Assembly (NCBI GenBank): GCA_036676295.1
Contig: JAKFDE010000027.1
Location: 310,001 to 374,000 of the forward strand
Length of the DNA stretch: 64,000 nucleotides
Source of the DNA: UBA4416 sp036676295
Lineage (GTDB): Bacteria > Bacteroidota > Bacteroidia > B-17B0 > Aurantibacillaceae
Direction: 5' to 3'
Shown: piece after piece, positions 37,561 through 46,716 of the stretch
Layout of the letters: every line of letters starts with the position of its first letter
Position numbering within the stretch: the stretch's first letter is position 1
Notes under the pieces: generated by a model
The model's input: only the letters and a program-made list of their open reading frames with translations
Databases searched by the model: none
What the model was told of the DNA's origin: nothing
Position numbers and translations under genes: made by a program

Positions 37561-38370
37561 ATGAAAACATCTATTACAACATTCGACAAAGTAAAAAATA
37601 ACCAAAACAAATTATCATTAGTTGGTATAATGACTTTGTGTTTAATTTTAGTTTTTAAACCAAGTATTACTTTATCTCAACCCCTTGAGCCTATTATTAC
37701 ATTATCTCAACTTCATAAATCGGCCCCTCAACCACCGGTTCTTCCTAAATATAAAGTAGGTATAGAAATTGGTTCAAATTTATCAGGTAACGGGCATGGT
37801 ACCTTTTATGAAGGAGGAGTAACCCTTTCAAACAAAAAAAATGTTTTTTTGATTGGAACTTGTATTCAAAAACGTAAAACTGAATTATGCGGACTTAATT
37901 TTAATTATATGAGAACTATTCTTAGTAGAAATAATTTCTCAAAAAGATCAGCAGCATCTTTAGAAGAAATGGACGAATTTGAAAGAATGGAAGCGATCGA
38001 AGAAATGGAAGAATTGGCCGCTATTAAAAACAGTGACGTTCCTGACAGATTTCAATTATTTTTCTTTACAAAAGCACAATACATTCATAAAGCAAGTTTA
38101 AGTTTTAACGGAGTTAAAAATGAAGAAAATTTTGATAGAGAAAAAAACAATGATATTAAAACAGATTTCAGCAACTATAAAACATCAACTGTTGAATTTT
38201 ATGCTGGTTTTGGCCTTAACCTAAACATTAGCAAAAGCTTAACCTGGACAAACAGTATTGGTTTCGGTACTTATTATCACCTAAACTATATTCACGGAAT
38301 GTATAAAGACCAAATTGCTCCGGTAATGATGTTAAGAACCAGCATACGAATAAACAGCTTTAGTAAATAA
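37561..38370 (+). CDS. Exported protein, probably outer-membrane beta-barrel
   Basis: A 269-residue protein with a long N-terminal hydrophobic segment (about 18-40). It then has alternating beta-strand-like stretches with aromatic ends (VEFYAGFGLNLNISKSLTW, IGFGTYYHLNYIHG), as in small outer-membrane barrels. A charged insertion with EEMDEFERMEAIEEMEELA is predicted helical. TLSQ recurs twice near the signal-peptide end (ITLSQP and ITLSQL). The gene is followed closely (23 bp) by the degenerate receiver gene. Confidence 0.6.
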   Translation: MKTSITTFDKVKNNQNKLSLVGIMTLCLILVFKPSITLSQPLEPIITLSQLHKSAPQPPVLPKYKVGIEIGSNLSGNGHGTFYEGGVTLSNKKNVFLIGTCIQKRKTELCGLNFNYMRTILSRNNFSKRSAASLEEMDEFERMEAIEEMEELAAIKNSDVPDRFQLFFFTKAQYIHKASLSFNGVKNEENFDREKNNDIKTDFSNYKTSTVEFYAGFGLNLNISKSLTWTNSIGFGTYYHLNYIHGMYKDQIAPVMMLRTSIRINSFSK

Positions 38371-38393
38371 TATACCACTATAAATAAATCTAC

Positions 38394-38771
38394 ATGAACT
38401 CAACTATAAATACCACCGAAAAATTTGATGTATTGTTTATTAATAACAATGAATTTGATCTATTGATCATTGAAGCATTATTAGGCAAACATTTTAATAT
38501 CATCTCTATAGATAATTATACTGATGCATTGGAAATATTAGAACAATTACACATTAACCTGGTAATTATTAATAAAAAATCTAATGAAGATATTCAGGAA
38601 AGAATTTCGATCATAAAAAAGATCAGATTAGACGAAAGATTTTATCACATTAAATTATTTGCCTTAACATCTTGCAATGACCAGGAACACAACTTTATAA
38701 AACATGGTTTTGATGGTGTTTTCACAAAACCACTTATTAAAGAAGAAGTTCTTGAGGTTGTAAGTCTATGA
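38394..38771 (+). CDS. Degenerate response-regulator receiver
   Basis: A 125-residue single-domain CheY-like protein. The acidic pocket reads INNNEFD, and the strand that should end with the phospho-acceptor aspartate reads LVIIN (N60, codon AAT) instead. The later Thr (FALTSC) and Lys (FTKPL) are kept. It is therefore a pseudo-receiver that likely cannot be phosphorylated in the usual way, or an activated-like variant. It sits between a putative outer-membrane protein and the STAS-like gene. Confidence 0.78.
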   Translation: MNSTINTTEKFDVLFINNNEFDLLIIEALLGKHFNIISIDNYTDALEILEQLHINLVIINKKSNEDIQERISIIKKIRLDERFYHIKLFALTSCNDQEHNFIKHGFDGVFTKPLIKEEVLEVVSL

Positions 38772-38848
38772 TCTTAAAAAACACAAAATCACAAAACTCT
38801 ATAAATGTCGTATTTGAAATAACTCAATAACATTTACAATTTAAAACC

Positions 38849-39277
38849 ATGAATACCATTTTTTCAGATATCGCCGAAATAAAGTTTAATGAAGCTGATT
38901 CCATTCTATATGTTAGAATGATGGACAGTATTGAAATTAATATAGAAAACATAAAAAACCATTATGAGATCATAAATCAATTGACCGGTGCTAAAAAACA
39001 TACTGTCATTATTGATGCTACTAATTATTTTTACATTAAAGATGATGCGTTAAAATACATGGCAGCGCCTCCTGCAACCAACAATACAATTGCTACAGCT
39101 TTTTATTCTGGCAATTTAGCCAATAGATTATCTATTCTATGTTTAAAATTATATTACCCGAAATCTTGCCCATTGCACTATTTCACTAAAAAAGAAAGCG
39201 CTTTGGAATGGTTAACTCAAATACAGTATCAAGCTAACACTAATGATAAAGGCACATATAATCTTTTGGCCTTTTAA
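38849..39277 (+). CDS. STAS/SpoIIAA-like protein
   Basis: A 142-residue soluble protein with a strand-helix arrangement (EADSILYVRMMD, HTVIIDATN) and a C-terminal helix with ESALEWLTQI. It is a distant paralogue of the protein at 127-504. The STAS/SpoIIAA-like fold in Bacteroidota is found near sensor kinases, and here it lies within the signalling cluster, so a partner-switching role is plausible but unproven. Confidence 0.6.
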   Translation: MNTIFSDIAEIKFNEADSILYVRMMDSIEINIENIKNHYEIINQLTGAKKHTVIIDATNYFYIKDDALKYMAAPPATNNTIATAFYSGNLANRLSILCLKLYYPKSCPLHYFTKKESALEWLTQIQYQANTNDKGTYNLLAF

Positions 39278-39313
39278 AAAATTGAATCAAGTGCAAAGAA
39301 TATATAACAAAGC

Positions 39314-40333
39314 CTACTTTGTTTCTCTGGGCAATATTTGATTGGTTTTATCAACTACTTTTTTGATAATAACATCAAACTCTTCGGCCGATACCAAAAT
39401 ATAACCCAACAATTCCTTCTTTTCTTCTTCTGTTACATCATGGTTCTTTATGATATTAACCAGTCCCATTAATCTTGCTAATGGTGCTCTTACTTCATGA
39501 GATTGTGTCCAGGCTATTTCTTGTAATGTTTTATTTTGATGCTCAATTTCATGTATATAATTCAATCGCTCAGTAATATCATTTGCCAAAATAACTTTAG
39601 CTTTATGCCCGTTAAATAAAATACTTCGGCTATAAATATCTACGTTAATGATCTCTCCATTTTTTTTTCGATGCCTGAACACTCGTTTAAGAATAGCACT
39701 TTCTTCTTTTTTTCTTTTTTCTACAGATTCTTCTATTAAAGGAATATCTTCTTCCGGCCTGATATCTTTTATGGTCATACTTAAAAATTCCTGTAGGCTA
39801 TACCCATAATGGCTAATAGCCGCATCATTAACATCTAAAAACGTCAAGCTTTCGGTATCAAAAACCCACATGGGCTGAGGACTCATGTGGAAAAGATGAT
39901 TATACCTTCTCTCAGATTCTTCAAGTAACATAAATGTCTTTTTCCTTTCAATATTATACACTAAGCTTTTGTATAAGGAAATAGAATTTAATTCGTCTTT
40001 TAATAAATAATCGGAGATACCATATGAAATAGATTTAACACTAAATGAGGTGTCTGAATAACCTGTCAGAACTATGATCGGACTATCCGGAATAAGTAAG
40101 ACTATTTCTTTAATTAGCTCTTCGCCACTTTTATCGGGTAAAGTGAGGTCTAAAAAAACGGCATCAAAATTATGTTTTTCGGTAGAAAATAATTGAGTTA
40201 CTTCTGCAAAATTTGTAACATGAGTAACTTCAGGCAATAAAATTTGTTCATTTAAGTAATCTTCGATCAGGATAAAGTCACCTGGATTATCCTCAACAAT
40301 CAATATCTTATATTTTTTGTTATCCTTTAGCAT
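39314..40333 (-). CDS. Receiver-PAS-DHp protein lacking an ATPase domain
   Basis: A 339-residue protein. The N-terminal receiver has D62 in VFLDLTLP and a TGYSDTSFS region. A PAS domain follows (about 145-255, MWVFDTESLTFLDVNDAAI). The last 68 residues form a dimerisation/phosphotransfer segment with H279 in TQSHEVRAPLARLMG, the H-box of histidine kinases. The protein ends there with no N, G1 or G2 box. It could act as a phospho-transfer intermediate between the kinase and single-domain regulators. Its start is 5 bp downstream of the 40339-40770 regulator gene, so the two are coupled. Confidence 0.85.
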   Translation of the reverse strand: MLKDNKKYKILIVEDNPGDFILIEDYLNEQILLPEVTHVTNFAEVTQLFSTEKHNFDAVFLDLTLPDKSGEELIKEIVLLIPDSPIIVLTGYSDTSFSVKSISYGISDYLLKDELNSISLYKSLVYNIERKKTFMLLEESERRYNHLFHMSPQPMWVFDTESLTFLDVNDAAISHYGYSLQEFLSMTIKDIRPEEDIPLIEESVEKRKKEESAILKRVFRHRKKNGEIINVDIYSRSILFNGHKAKVILANDITERLNYIHEIEHQNKTLQEIAWTQSHEVRAPLARLMGLVNIIKNHDVTEEEKKELLGYILVSAEEFDVIIKKVVDKTNQILPRETK

Positions 40334-40338
40334 AGTTA

Positions 40339-40770
40339 TTAATTAACCTGAGGAAGTTTAACTATTTTGATCCAGAATTCTTCTATTTTCCCTATCGTAC
40401 TCATAAAATCAGCAACTTCTACGGGTTTTGTTATAAAACAATTCGCATAGTTTTTGTAAGCTAAATTAATATCATAATCTGAAGAAGATGTGCTAAGCAT
40501 AATTACAGGAATATGTTTTATATCTTCATCATTTTTAATAAACTTAAGAACTTCAATGCCATTTTTTTTAGGCAAATTTATATCAAGCAATATGATATCA
40601 GGCATACTAACATCTTCGTACTTGGCTTGCTTAGTCAAAAAATCAATCGCTTCTTTTCCGTCTCTCACAATGCTCAATTTATTTGCCATTTTAGCTTGTT
40701 CAAACGCTTCTGTAGTTAGCAAAATATCTCCCTCATTATCTTCTACTAGTAATATATGTACATTTTTCAT
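40339..40770 (-). CDS. Single-domain response regulator (Rcp1-like)
   Basis: A 143-residue CheY-like protein with the acidic pair VEDN (10-12), phospho-acceptor D63 (LLDINLPKKNG), T/S at LSTSSS and K at TKPVE. The KKNGIEVL and extended C-terminus (FWIKIVKLP) resemble Rcp1-type regulators that pair with phytochrome-like kinases. It lies 101 bp downstream of the large PAS/GAF kinase and just upstream of the receiver-PAS-DHp gene, with the order kinase, regulator, intermediate. Confidence 0.9.
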   Translation of the reverse strand: MKNVHILLVEDNEGDILLTTEAFEQAKMANKLSIVRDGKEAIDFLTKQAKYEDVSMPDIILLDINLPKKNGIEVLKFIKNDEDIKHIPVIMLSTSSSDYDINLAYKNYANCFITKPVEVADFMSTIGKIEEFWIKIVKLPQVN

Positions 40771-40871
40771 TAATAGGTTATGCTTAAATTAAATACGGCC
40801 CCACTCAACTCATCATTCAAAAAACAATAGTAATGTTATTTTATATAATCTCAAGTGTAAAATGTTTTTTT

Positions 40872-43800
40872 TTACACTTCACTAACCACTTCTTTTAAAA
40901 TTGTAAAATAAAAAGTGCTTCCTTTCTTAGGACTTGATTCAACCCAAATAGAGCCTCCCATGCTTTCAACTGTTTTTTTAACTATGGCCAAGCCCATACC
41001 CGTACCGTTGTATTCACTTTTATTATGTAAGCGTTGAAAAATAATAAATATTTTCTCGAAATATTCCGGATCAATTCCTATTCCGTTATCATTAACTGAA
41101 AACTGCCAACTAGTCTCAGTTTCCTTACATGAAATTTTAATTAAAGCGGCAGAATCTTTTGGCTGATATTTTAAAGCGTTTTCAATAAGGTTTTTGAAAA
41201 TTTGAAAAACCGGGGTCCTGAATATTTTTAAAGTTGGTAGTTTTTCGATCTCGAATACGGCATTCTTTTCAGAAATTTGCTTATAATAAATTTGTTGGAT
41301 TTCAGTTATTAACAGATTTAGATCTACTAATTCACTTTTATAATCTAATTTTCCAACCCTTGAATATTCCAACAGATCCAGAATGATCTCTCTCATTCGT
41401 TTAGCACCATCAACCGCATAAAAAATATACTGATTTGCTTTCTCATCTAATTGATCTTTGTATTTCTTTTCTAATTGGGTTAAAAAAGAGGTGATCATTC
41501 TTAATGGTTCTTGTAAATCATGTGAAGCGATATAGGCGAATTGTTCCAGCTCTGCATTAGAAATAGATAATTCTCTGGTTTGTTCCATTAATTGATAATT
41601 AAGGCTTAACAATTTTTCATCAGCAGCTTTTCTTTCTGTAATATCTTTAAAATATACCGACATGCCTGTTTCAGACGGATAAGCACTAATTTCAAACCAT
41701 TTATTTATTGGTGCGTAAAAGTCCTCAAAATGACTGGAAATGTGCTCGTTAATTGTTTTGGAATAATTGATATACGATGGAAGTGTTTTGGCTTCCGGAA
41801 ATACTTCCCATAAATTTTTACCCAAAACATTCTCTCTTGGCGTAAACAACATTGTTTCGGCAACATTATTCCAATAAGTAACCGTAAAGTTTTTATCTAC
41901 TGTAAAAAAAGCATCACCAATACTTTCCAAAATATCAACAATAAATTCAGTTTTTTCAAAAATTTGTTGTTCTTGTTTTTTCCTTTCGGTAATGTCTTTT
42001 GCTGTAGCAAAAACAAGTTTTTCATTGGCTAATGGGGCAATTGTCCACGATAGCCAAATCACTTCTCCTTTTTTAGTAACGTTTCTATTTTCATAATACA
42101 AAACAGTCTTTCCTTTAAATAGGTTTAGTAACATCTCTAAAGTACGTTGCCTGTCTTCCGGATGTATAAAATCCATGTATGAGGTTGAGAGGATCTCTTC
42201 GTTTGTGTAACCTAATAATCGTTCAAATGAAGGATTAATTTTCTTAAAGTAACCATCCATTCCGGCAATACAGATCAGATCAGGGGAGAGATTAAACATA
42301 AGATTTAATTCTGTTTCCGTCTTTTTTCTTTGAATATCAAATGCAAGCTGAGTAAGAATACTTGGGCTCAATTTCAAAAACGAGTCTTGGGTATCGTTAG
42401 GCGTTTCGCTATAAACCACTAAAACTCCAATTACCTTATCTTTAAATATAATAGGAATGCCTAGTCCGGACACCAATTTATTTTCTAAAGCAAAATTCTT
42501 TCTTTGAAAATCTTTGCTTAATTGTAGATCTTCTATGAAAATTTCAGATTTACTTTTCCACACTTTTCCGGGCAATCCTTCGCCTGATTTAAACCTGAGA
42601 ATTTCATTATTTTCAATTAAAGAGCCATCAATACTTTTTTGGGAAATTAAATGCAATTCACTTTCATCCATATTTACCACCCAAATTTCTGCCACCTTTT
42701 TTCTACAGTAAAGTAATATTTCAGTTAGGATCTGTGGCAGCAATCTCTCTATAGTATCTTCGCTATTAAAAATTTTATTAATATTTAAAGCCAATAACTT
42801 TTCTTCTTCAGACTTTTTTTGCACGGTAATATCCATCATTAAACCTCTGAGCCATGCTGGCTTATCCTCATGCTTAACCACTGTAACAATATCTCTTATC
42901 CAAACAATTCTACCGTCAGAAGCAACCATTCTATATTCAAAATTATGGTTTTCTCCTTGCAGAGTTTTAAGATGACAATACTCTACAGCTTTTTTCTTAT
43001 CATCTTCATAAATATGGTCTTGCCAAAAAGTAGGGCTACCATACCAATCTTCCGGCTCATAACCTAAAAGATTTTTTGTTTGAGGGCTAATGTATGTAAA
43101 CTCAAAAGTATCAACATTACTTTCCCAGAAAATCCCTTCTATGGATTGCACTAAGGATTCAAATTTATTTCTGGATTCAGTAATTTCGTTTATTAATTTT
43201 TGTTTCTGTTCTTCCAAACGTTTTCTGTCTGAAATATCTTTTAGCATAACACTTGTAAATTCATCTCCATTGTCATCTTTGAATATAATGGATGAATATT
43301 CACACAAAATGTGTTCTCCATTTTTTTTGACGCCATACAACTCACCTTGTGATTCTCTATTTACTTTTCTTTCTTTTATTGCATTATATACATCTTGGCT
43401 ATGATCTATTAACCCATCTCTTCCAATTTGTCTGAATTCTTCTTGTGTATAACCAAATAATTCACAGGCGGTCTTATTCGCTTCTAAAATGCTCCCATCG
43501 GGCTTTCCTAAAAACAAAGCATGTAAAGAATTTTCGACTATTATTCTGTAGCGTTTCTCAACTCTATTAAGCATGTAAGCTTTTTCTTCTACCCTTTTAT
43601 TCAACTCCTCAGGTTCTTTTACTTTATACCAAATAACAACGCCTCCCAATAAAGAAAACATAATACCAAGTACTATAAATGGCACTATTGACAAATACGA
43701 TACATGTTCTTTTGCTTTTACATATAAATTCCACTCACCGTTGGGTAGGGTCATTGATATTGAGTGCTCTTTTTCAAACACTTCATTATTGTCAATAAAA

Positions 43801-44435
43801 AACTCTTCCTTGCCGGTATCCGGATTAATTTTAGACAATTGATAAATAAACTTGCCATCGGCATTATCAATGCCGGCAGCTTTTAATAAAGTAGGAAGCT
43901 TAATGATAACTGCCGAAAATCCAAAGAATTTTCCATCTTTAAATATAGGTTGCCTTCCAACAACTGCAGTGCCACCTTGTTTCAGTTTAAATGGGCCGGC
44001 AAAAAACAACTCTTTTTTTTCAATTGCTTTGTAAGCTTCTTTATTTCGGGCCGAATCTTTTAAAATATTGTACCCTAAAGCCTGTTCATTTCCATTCAAC
44101 GGATACACATGCGTGATGACGCCATTATCTTTTACTAATTGTATCGCATCAATATATTTATTGGATTCGATAAGATCTTGAGCAACAGCATTAAAGTTTT
44201 TAGGAACCTCATAATTTTCTACAATAAAAGTCAGGATCCTGGTAGCCGAAAGACTTTGGTAAAGCGAGTTTTGTAATTGATTTTTGGCGCGATAAGCCGC
44301 GCCTGACAGCATTTGCTGTTCATCTCTTTCATTCAACAAATATTTTTGATACGAAAAAGATTGGGTAAGTGCCATCAATAAGCAAAAAACAACTACTCCT
44401 ATTAAGACAGGTTTATTGTGAAATTGTTTTTTCAT
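40872..44435 (-). CDS. Large CHASE/PAS/GAF sensor histidine kinase
   Basis: A 1187-residue membrane kinase. Two membrane helices flank a CHASE-like periplasmic domain (about 40-230, ending GQPIFKDGKFFGFSAV-like). PAS domains follow at about 295-400, 420-540, 720-840 and 860-960, and a GAF domain at about 570-700 (SGEGLPGKVWKS). The phosphotransfer domain carries H972 in ASHDLQEPLRM, and the ATPase domain has NALKYQP, NDNGIGIDP and GTGMGLAIVKK. It resembles phytochrome-type kinases without a chromophore site. It pairs with the two regulators downstream on the same strand. Confidence 0.93.
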   Translation of the reverse strand: MKKQFHNKPVLIGVVVFCLLMALTQSFSYQKYLLNERDEQQMLSGAAYRAKNQLQNSLYQSLSATRILTFIVENYEVPKNFNAVAQDLIESNKYIDAIQLVKDNGVITHVYPLNGNEQALGYNILKDSARNKEAYKAIEKKELFFAGPFKLKQGGTAVVGRQPIFKDGKFFGFSAVIIKLPTLLKAAGIDNADGKFIYQLSKINPDTGKEEFFIDNNEVFEKEHSISMTLPNGEWNLYVKAKEHVSYLSIVPFIVLGIMFSLLGGVVIWYKVKEPEELNKRVEEKAYMLNRVEKRYRIIVENSLHALFLGKPDGSILEANKTACELFGYTQEEFRQIGRDGLIDHSQDVYNAIKERKVNRESQGELYGVKKNGEHILCEYSSIIFKDDNGDEFTSVMLKDISDRKRLEEQKQKLINEITESRNKFESLVQSIEGIFWESNVDTFEFTYISPQTKNLLGYEPEDWYGSPTFWQDHIYEDDKKKAVEYCHLKTLQGENHNFEYRMVASDGRIVWIRDIVTVVKHEDKPAWLRGLMMDITVQKKSEEEKLLALNINKIFNSEDTIERLLPQILTEILLYCRKKVAEIWVVNMDESELHLISQKSIDGSLIENNEILRFKSGEGLPGKVWKSKSEIFIEDLQLSKDFQRKNFALENKLVSGLGIPIIFKDKVIGVLVVYSETPNDTQDSFLKLSPSILTQLAFDIQRKKTETELNLMFNLSPDLICIAGMDGYFKKINPSFERLLGYTNEEILSTSYMDFIHPEDRQRTLEMLLNLFKGKTVLYYENRNVTKKGEVIWLSWTIAPLANEKLVFATAKDITERKKQEQQIFEKTEFIVDILESIGDAFFTVDKNFTVTYWNNVAETMLFTPRENVLGKNLWEVFPEAKTLPSYINYSKTINEHISSHFEDFYAPINKWFEISAYPSETGMSVYFKDITERKAADEKLLSLNYQLMEQTRELSISNAELEQFAYIASHDLQEPLRMITSFLTQLEKKYKDQLDEKANQYIFYAVDGAKRMREIILDLLEYSRVGKLDYKSELVDLNLLITEIQQIYYKQISEKNAVFEIEKLPTLKIFRTPVFQIFKNLIENALKYQPKDSAALIKISCKETETSWQFSVNDNGIGIDPEYFEKIFIIFQRLHNKSEYNGTGMGLAIVKKTVESMGGSIWVESSPKKGSTFYFTILKEVVSEV

Positions 44436-44691
44436 AAAATAGTTTTAAATAAAAGGCAATACTTTAATAATGTAAGCGCGTATAAACAGGCAATTTAAGT
44501 ATCTATACAATAATAGTATTAAGAAAATTTTAATTCGTTGCACTAATTTACACAATTAATTAAAAAAAGTAAGTTTATATTATCTCAAATTAATAAATCA
44601 TTTTTAAAAATATTATCTTAAATTTATTCGGGATTGGTTTTTAGTAAAAAAAATCTACTATTATAAATTAAGTAGGCTTATAAACAGTTTT

Positions 44692-46110
44692 ATGGAAAAA
44701 TTAAAAAAGGTAGTTCAACAACTCGACGATGAAAAATATAATTTCATTAAAAACGTGTTCATTAAAAATCATTCCAACAAATTTTTATTACTATTACAAT
44801 ACTACCGAGATGATAGTACCGATGATCTCTTAGAAACTTTAAACTGCAATGAAAATGCCTTATATGTATTAAGATCAAGGCTATACGATAAAATTCAAAA
44901 GCATTTGCTGGAATTTGTTAATTCAGAAAATCCCGAATCACAAACTGATCAGATAAGCTATTTGGATCACTATTTAGTTTCTTTTCCTCGTCAAACAGCT
45001 ATTGCAATGCTACACGAAATAGAAAAAAAGTATCTAAAAAACAGCGATTTCTTGAATCTCATCAATGTGTATAGCGTTCTCAAAAAAGCCTATTACCATT
45101 CAGATAAATATTATTTTTATTCGCAGTTATATAATAAACATGTGGCATACGCCATTTCTTTAGAAAAAGCAAATGATACACTATTAAATTTCAATAAAAC
45201 TTTATCAAATTTTTATTTTTCTGATTCCCCTACAAATTTAGAGATCCTTGTTTTACTCAAAAATGAAGTAAAGAACATTTATTCTTTAAATAAGGCTCAT
45301 AACATAGAGCTGATCTTGAATATTATTTTAATTCAGCTGTTTCTATTTACAAAAGTTGAATTGCCTGACGAAGACCCAGTTGAAGATATAATATTAAGAT
45401 CAGAAAACATCATCTGTGAGTTTTCAGAAGATACTCAGATCAATAAGTTTGAATTAATTTTAAATTTCTTAAAATTTGAGTACTACCATAGCATTAATCA
45501 ACCAAAAAAATCTTTGAATTATTTTGAAAGGATCAATGAAAATTCTAATAAATGGTTACTGAACAATAATTATTGCTTAGCATTTAAGTTTTTGTTTACA
45601 AAATTAGAATTCATTAATGACGCTAATAAAACTCAGGAATTAATAGACACCTCTGATGAGAACTACCATTATGATACTTATGATTTTTACACAACCGTTG
45701 CCTTAAAATTTTATCTAGGTTTACAAAAATATTATGCCGGTCAGATCAAAGAAGCGATCAATATATTAAATAAAATTTTGGATGATTCCAGTTTTGTCAA
45801 TTTTGTTCATATGGAAATTGAAATTAAGCTAACATTGGCTTATTTATACTACAAGAAAAAGGAATTTGAATTAGCCGGAAATTTGCTAAAAAACCTATCC
45901 CGGAAATTAAGCGGTGCAGACTATGCTCATTACAATAACGCCAAAAGCTTTATCAAATTACTTAACTTATTGCTTGAAGAAAAAGAGAATAAAGCTTATT
46001 TCACTAAAATTACAGCCCTGATGGAACAGTTTAATTATCATAATTTTTCCGGAAGAAAAATTCTTCAACACCTCCAGAAAGAAATTAAGACGATTGTTCA
46101 AAAAGATTAA
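44692..46110 (+). CDS. Long alpha-helical (TPR-like) protein of unknown function
   Basis: A 472-residue soluble protein with almost only predicted helices. Repeat-like pairs occur around 330-440 (FYLGLQKYYAGQIKEAINIL, LAYLYYKKKEFELAGNLL), suggesting tetratricopeptide-like packing. There is no signal peptide. It is divergent from the kinase gene and ends 1 bp before the convergent receiver gene at 46112. The function is unknown, but its place inside the signalling cluster suggests a protein-binding role. Confidence 0.65.
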   Translation: MEKLKKVVQQLDDEKYNFIKNVFIKNHSNKFLLLLQYYRDDSTDDLLETLNCNENALYVLRSRLYDKIQKHLLEFVNSENPESQTDQISYLDHYLVSFPRQTAIAMLHEIEKKYLKNSDFLNLINVYSVLKKAYYHSDKYYFYSQLYNKHVAYAISLEKANDTLLNFNKTLSNFYFSDSPTNLEILVLLKNEVKNIYSLNKAHNIELILNIILIQLFLFTKVELPDEDPVEDIILRSENIICEFSEDTQINKFELILNFLKFEYYHSINQPKKSLNYFERINENSNKWLLNNNYCLAFKFLFTKLEFINDANKTQELIDTSDENYHYDTYDFYTTVALKFYLGLQKYYAGQIKEAINILNKILDDSSFVNFVHMEIEIKLTLAYLYYKKKEFELAGNLLKNLSRKLSGADYAHYNNAKSFIKLLNLLLEEKENKAYFTKITALMEQFNYHNFSGRKILQHLQKEIKTIVQKD

Positions 46111-46111
46111 A

Positions 46112-46540
46112 CTAATTCAAACTGATCAAACTTTCGTTTGTTAAAGGCTTGTTTAAAAAAGGAATTTCAGGATTTAATTTATTTACCCTCACCTTATCGT
46201 TAAGGTTTATTGATGAAGTTAATACTACTAATTTAGATTTAGCAGAGATTGACTTGAACTGTTTGTAAAACAGCTCTATAAACTGCATACCATCCACCAT
46301 AGGCATATTTAAATCAACAAATATGTACTCTGGCAATAAATGATTGGACAACCCACTGGTTGCTTCTAAATTTTTTAAAAATTCCAACGCACTCATTGCG
46401 CTTGTATTGGTGTATACTATTTCAGCAAAATCAACCGACTCAATAACCTTATGATTGATAATGTTATCCAAATCATTATCATCAATCAACATAACTATTT
46501 TATGTTTAAAGTTCTTTGTTTTACTAATTGGTTTACGCAT
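46112..46540 (-). CDS. Single-domain response regulator
   Basis: A 142-residue CheY-like protein. The acidic motif IDDND (19-23), phospho-acceptor D76 (FVDLNMP), a TSS segment and FLNKPL (lysine) are intact. It lacks an output domain. It ends 1 bp from the convergent TPR-like gene. It may receive phosphate from the kinase in the same cluster. Confidence 0.88.
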   Translation of the reverse strand: MRKPISKTKNFKHKIVMLIDDNDLDNIINHKVIESVDFAEIVYTNTSAMSALEFLKNLEATSGLSNHLLPEYIFVDLNMPMVDGMQFIELFYKQFKSISAKSKLVVLTSSINLNDKVRVNKLNPEIPFLNKPLTNESLISLN

Positions 46541-46689
46541 AACTTATATAGTATTTTGAAATTGACAACTAAAAATAGACATTTTTTTGCTCATTTGCAA
46601 GCCCTAGCTTTTTATATACAAAATCGAGCAAAATATTACATATGTAACTAGTAAGTAGTAATGAGTTACACCTTTAGATTAATTGACGA

Positions 46690-46697
46690 TAATTTTG
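46690..46697 (+). promoter_or_regulatory. -7 promoter box (TAATTTTG)
   Basis: TAATTTTG matches TAnnTTTG and predicts a leader of about 15 nt before the ATG at 46717. About 45 bp upstream lies a 12-bp palindrome TTACATATGTAA (46636-46647). Confidence 0.55.
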
Positions 46698-46716
46698 GAA
46701 TAAGAAAAATAAGCTT

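Noticed and set aside
40490..40792. Plus-strand frames antisense to the response regulator
   Set aside because: They are shadows of the regulator gene with no independent signals.
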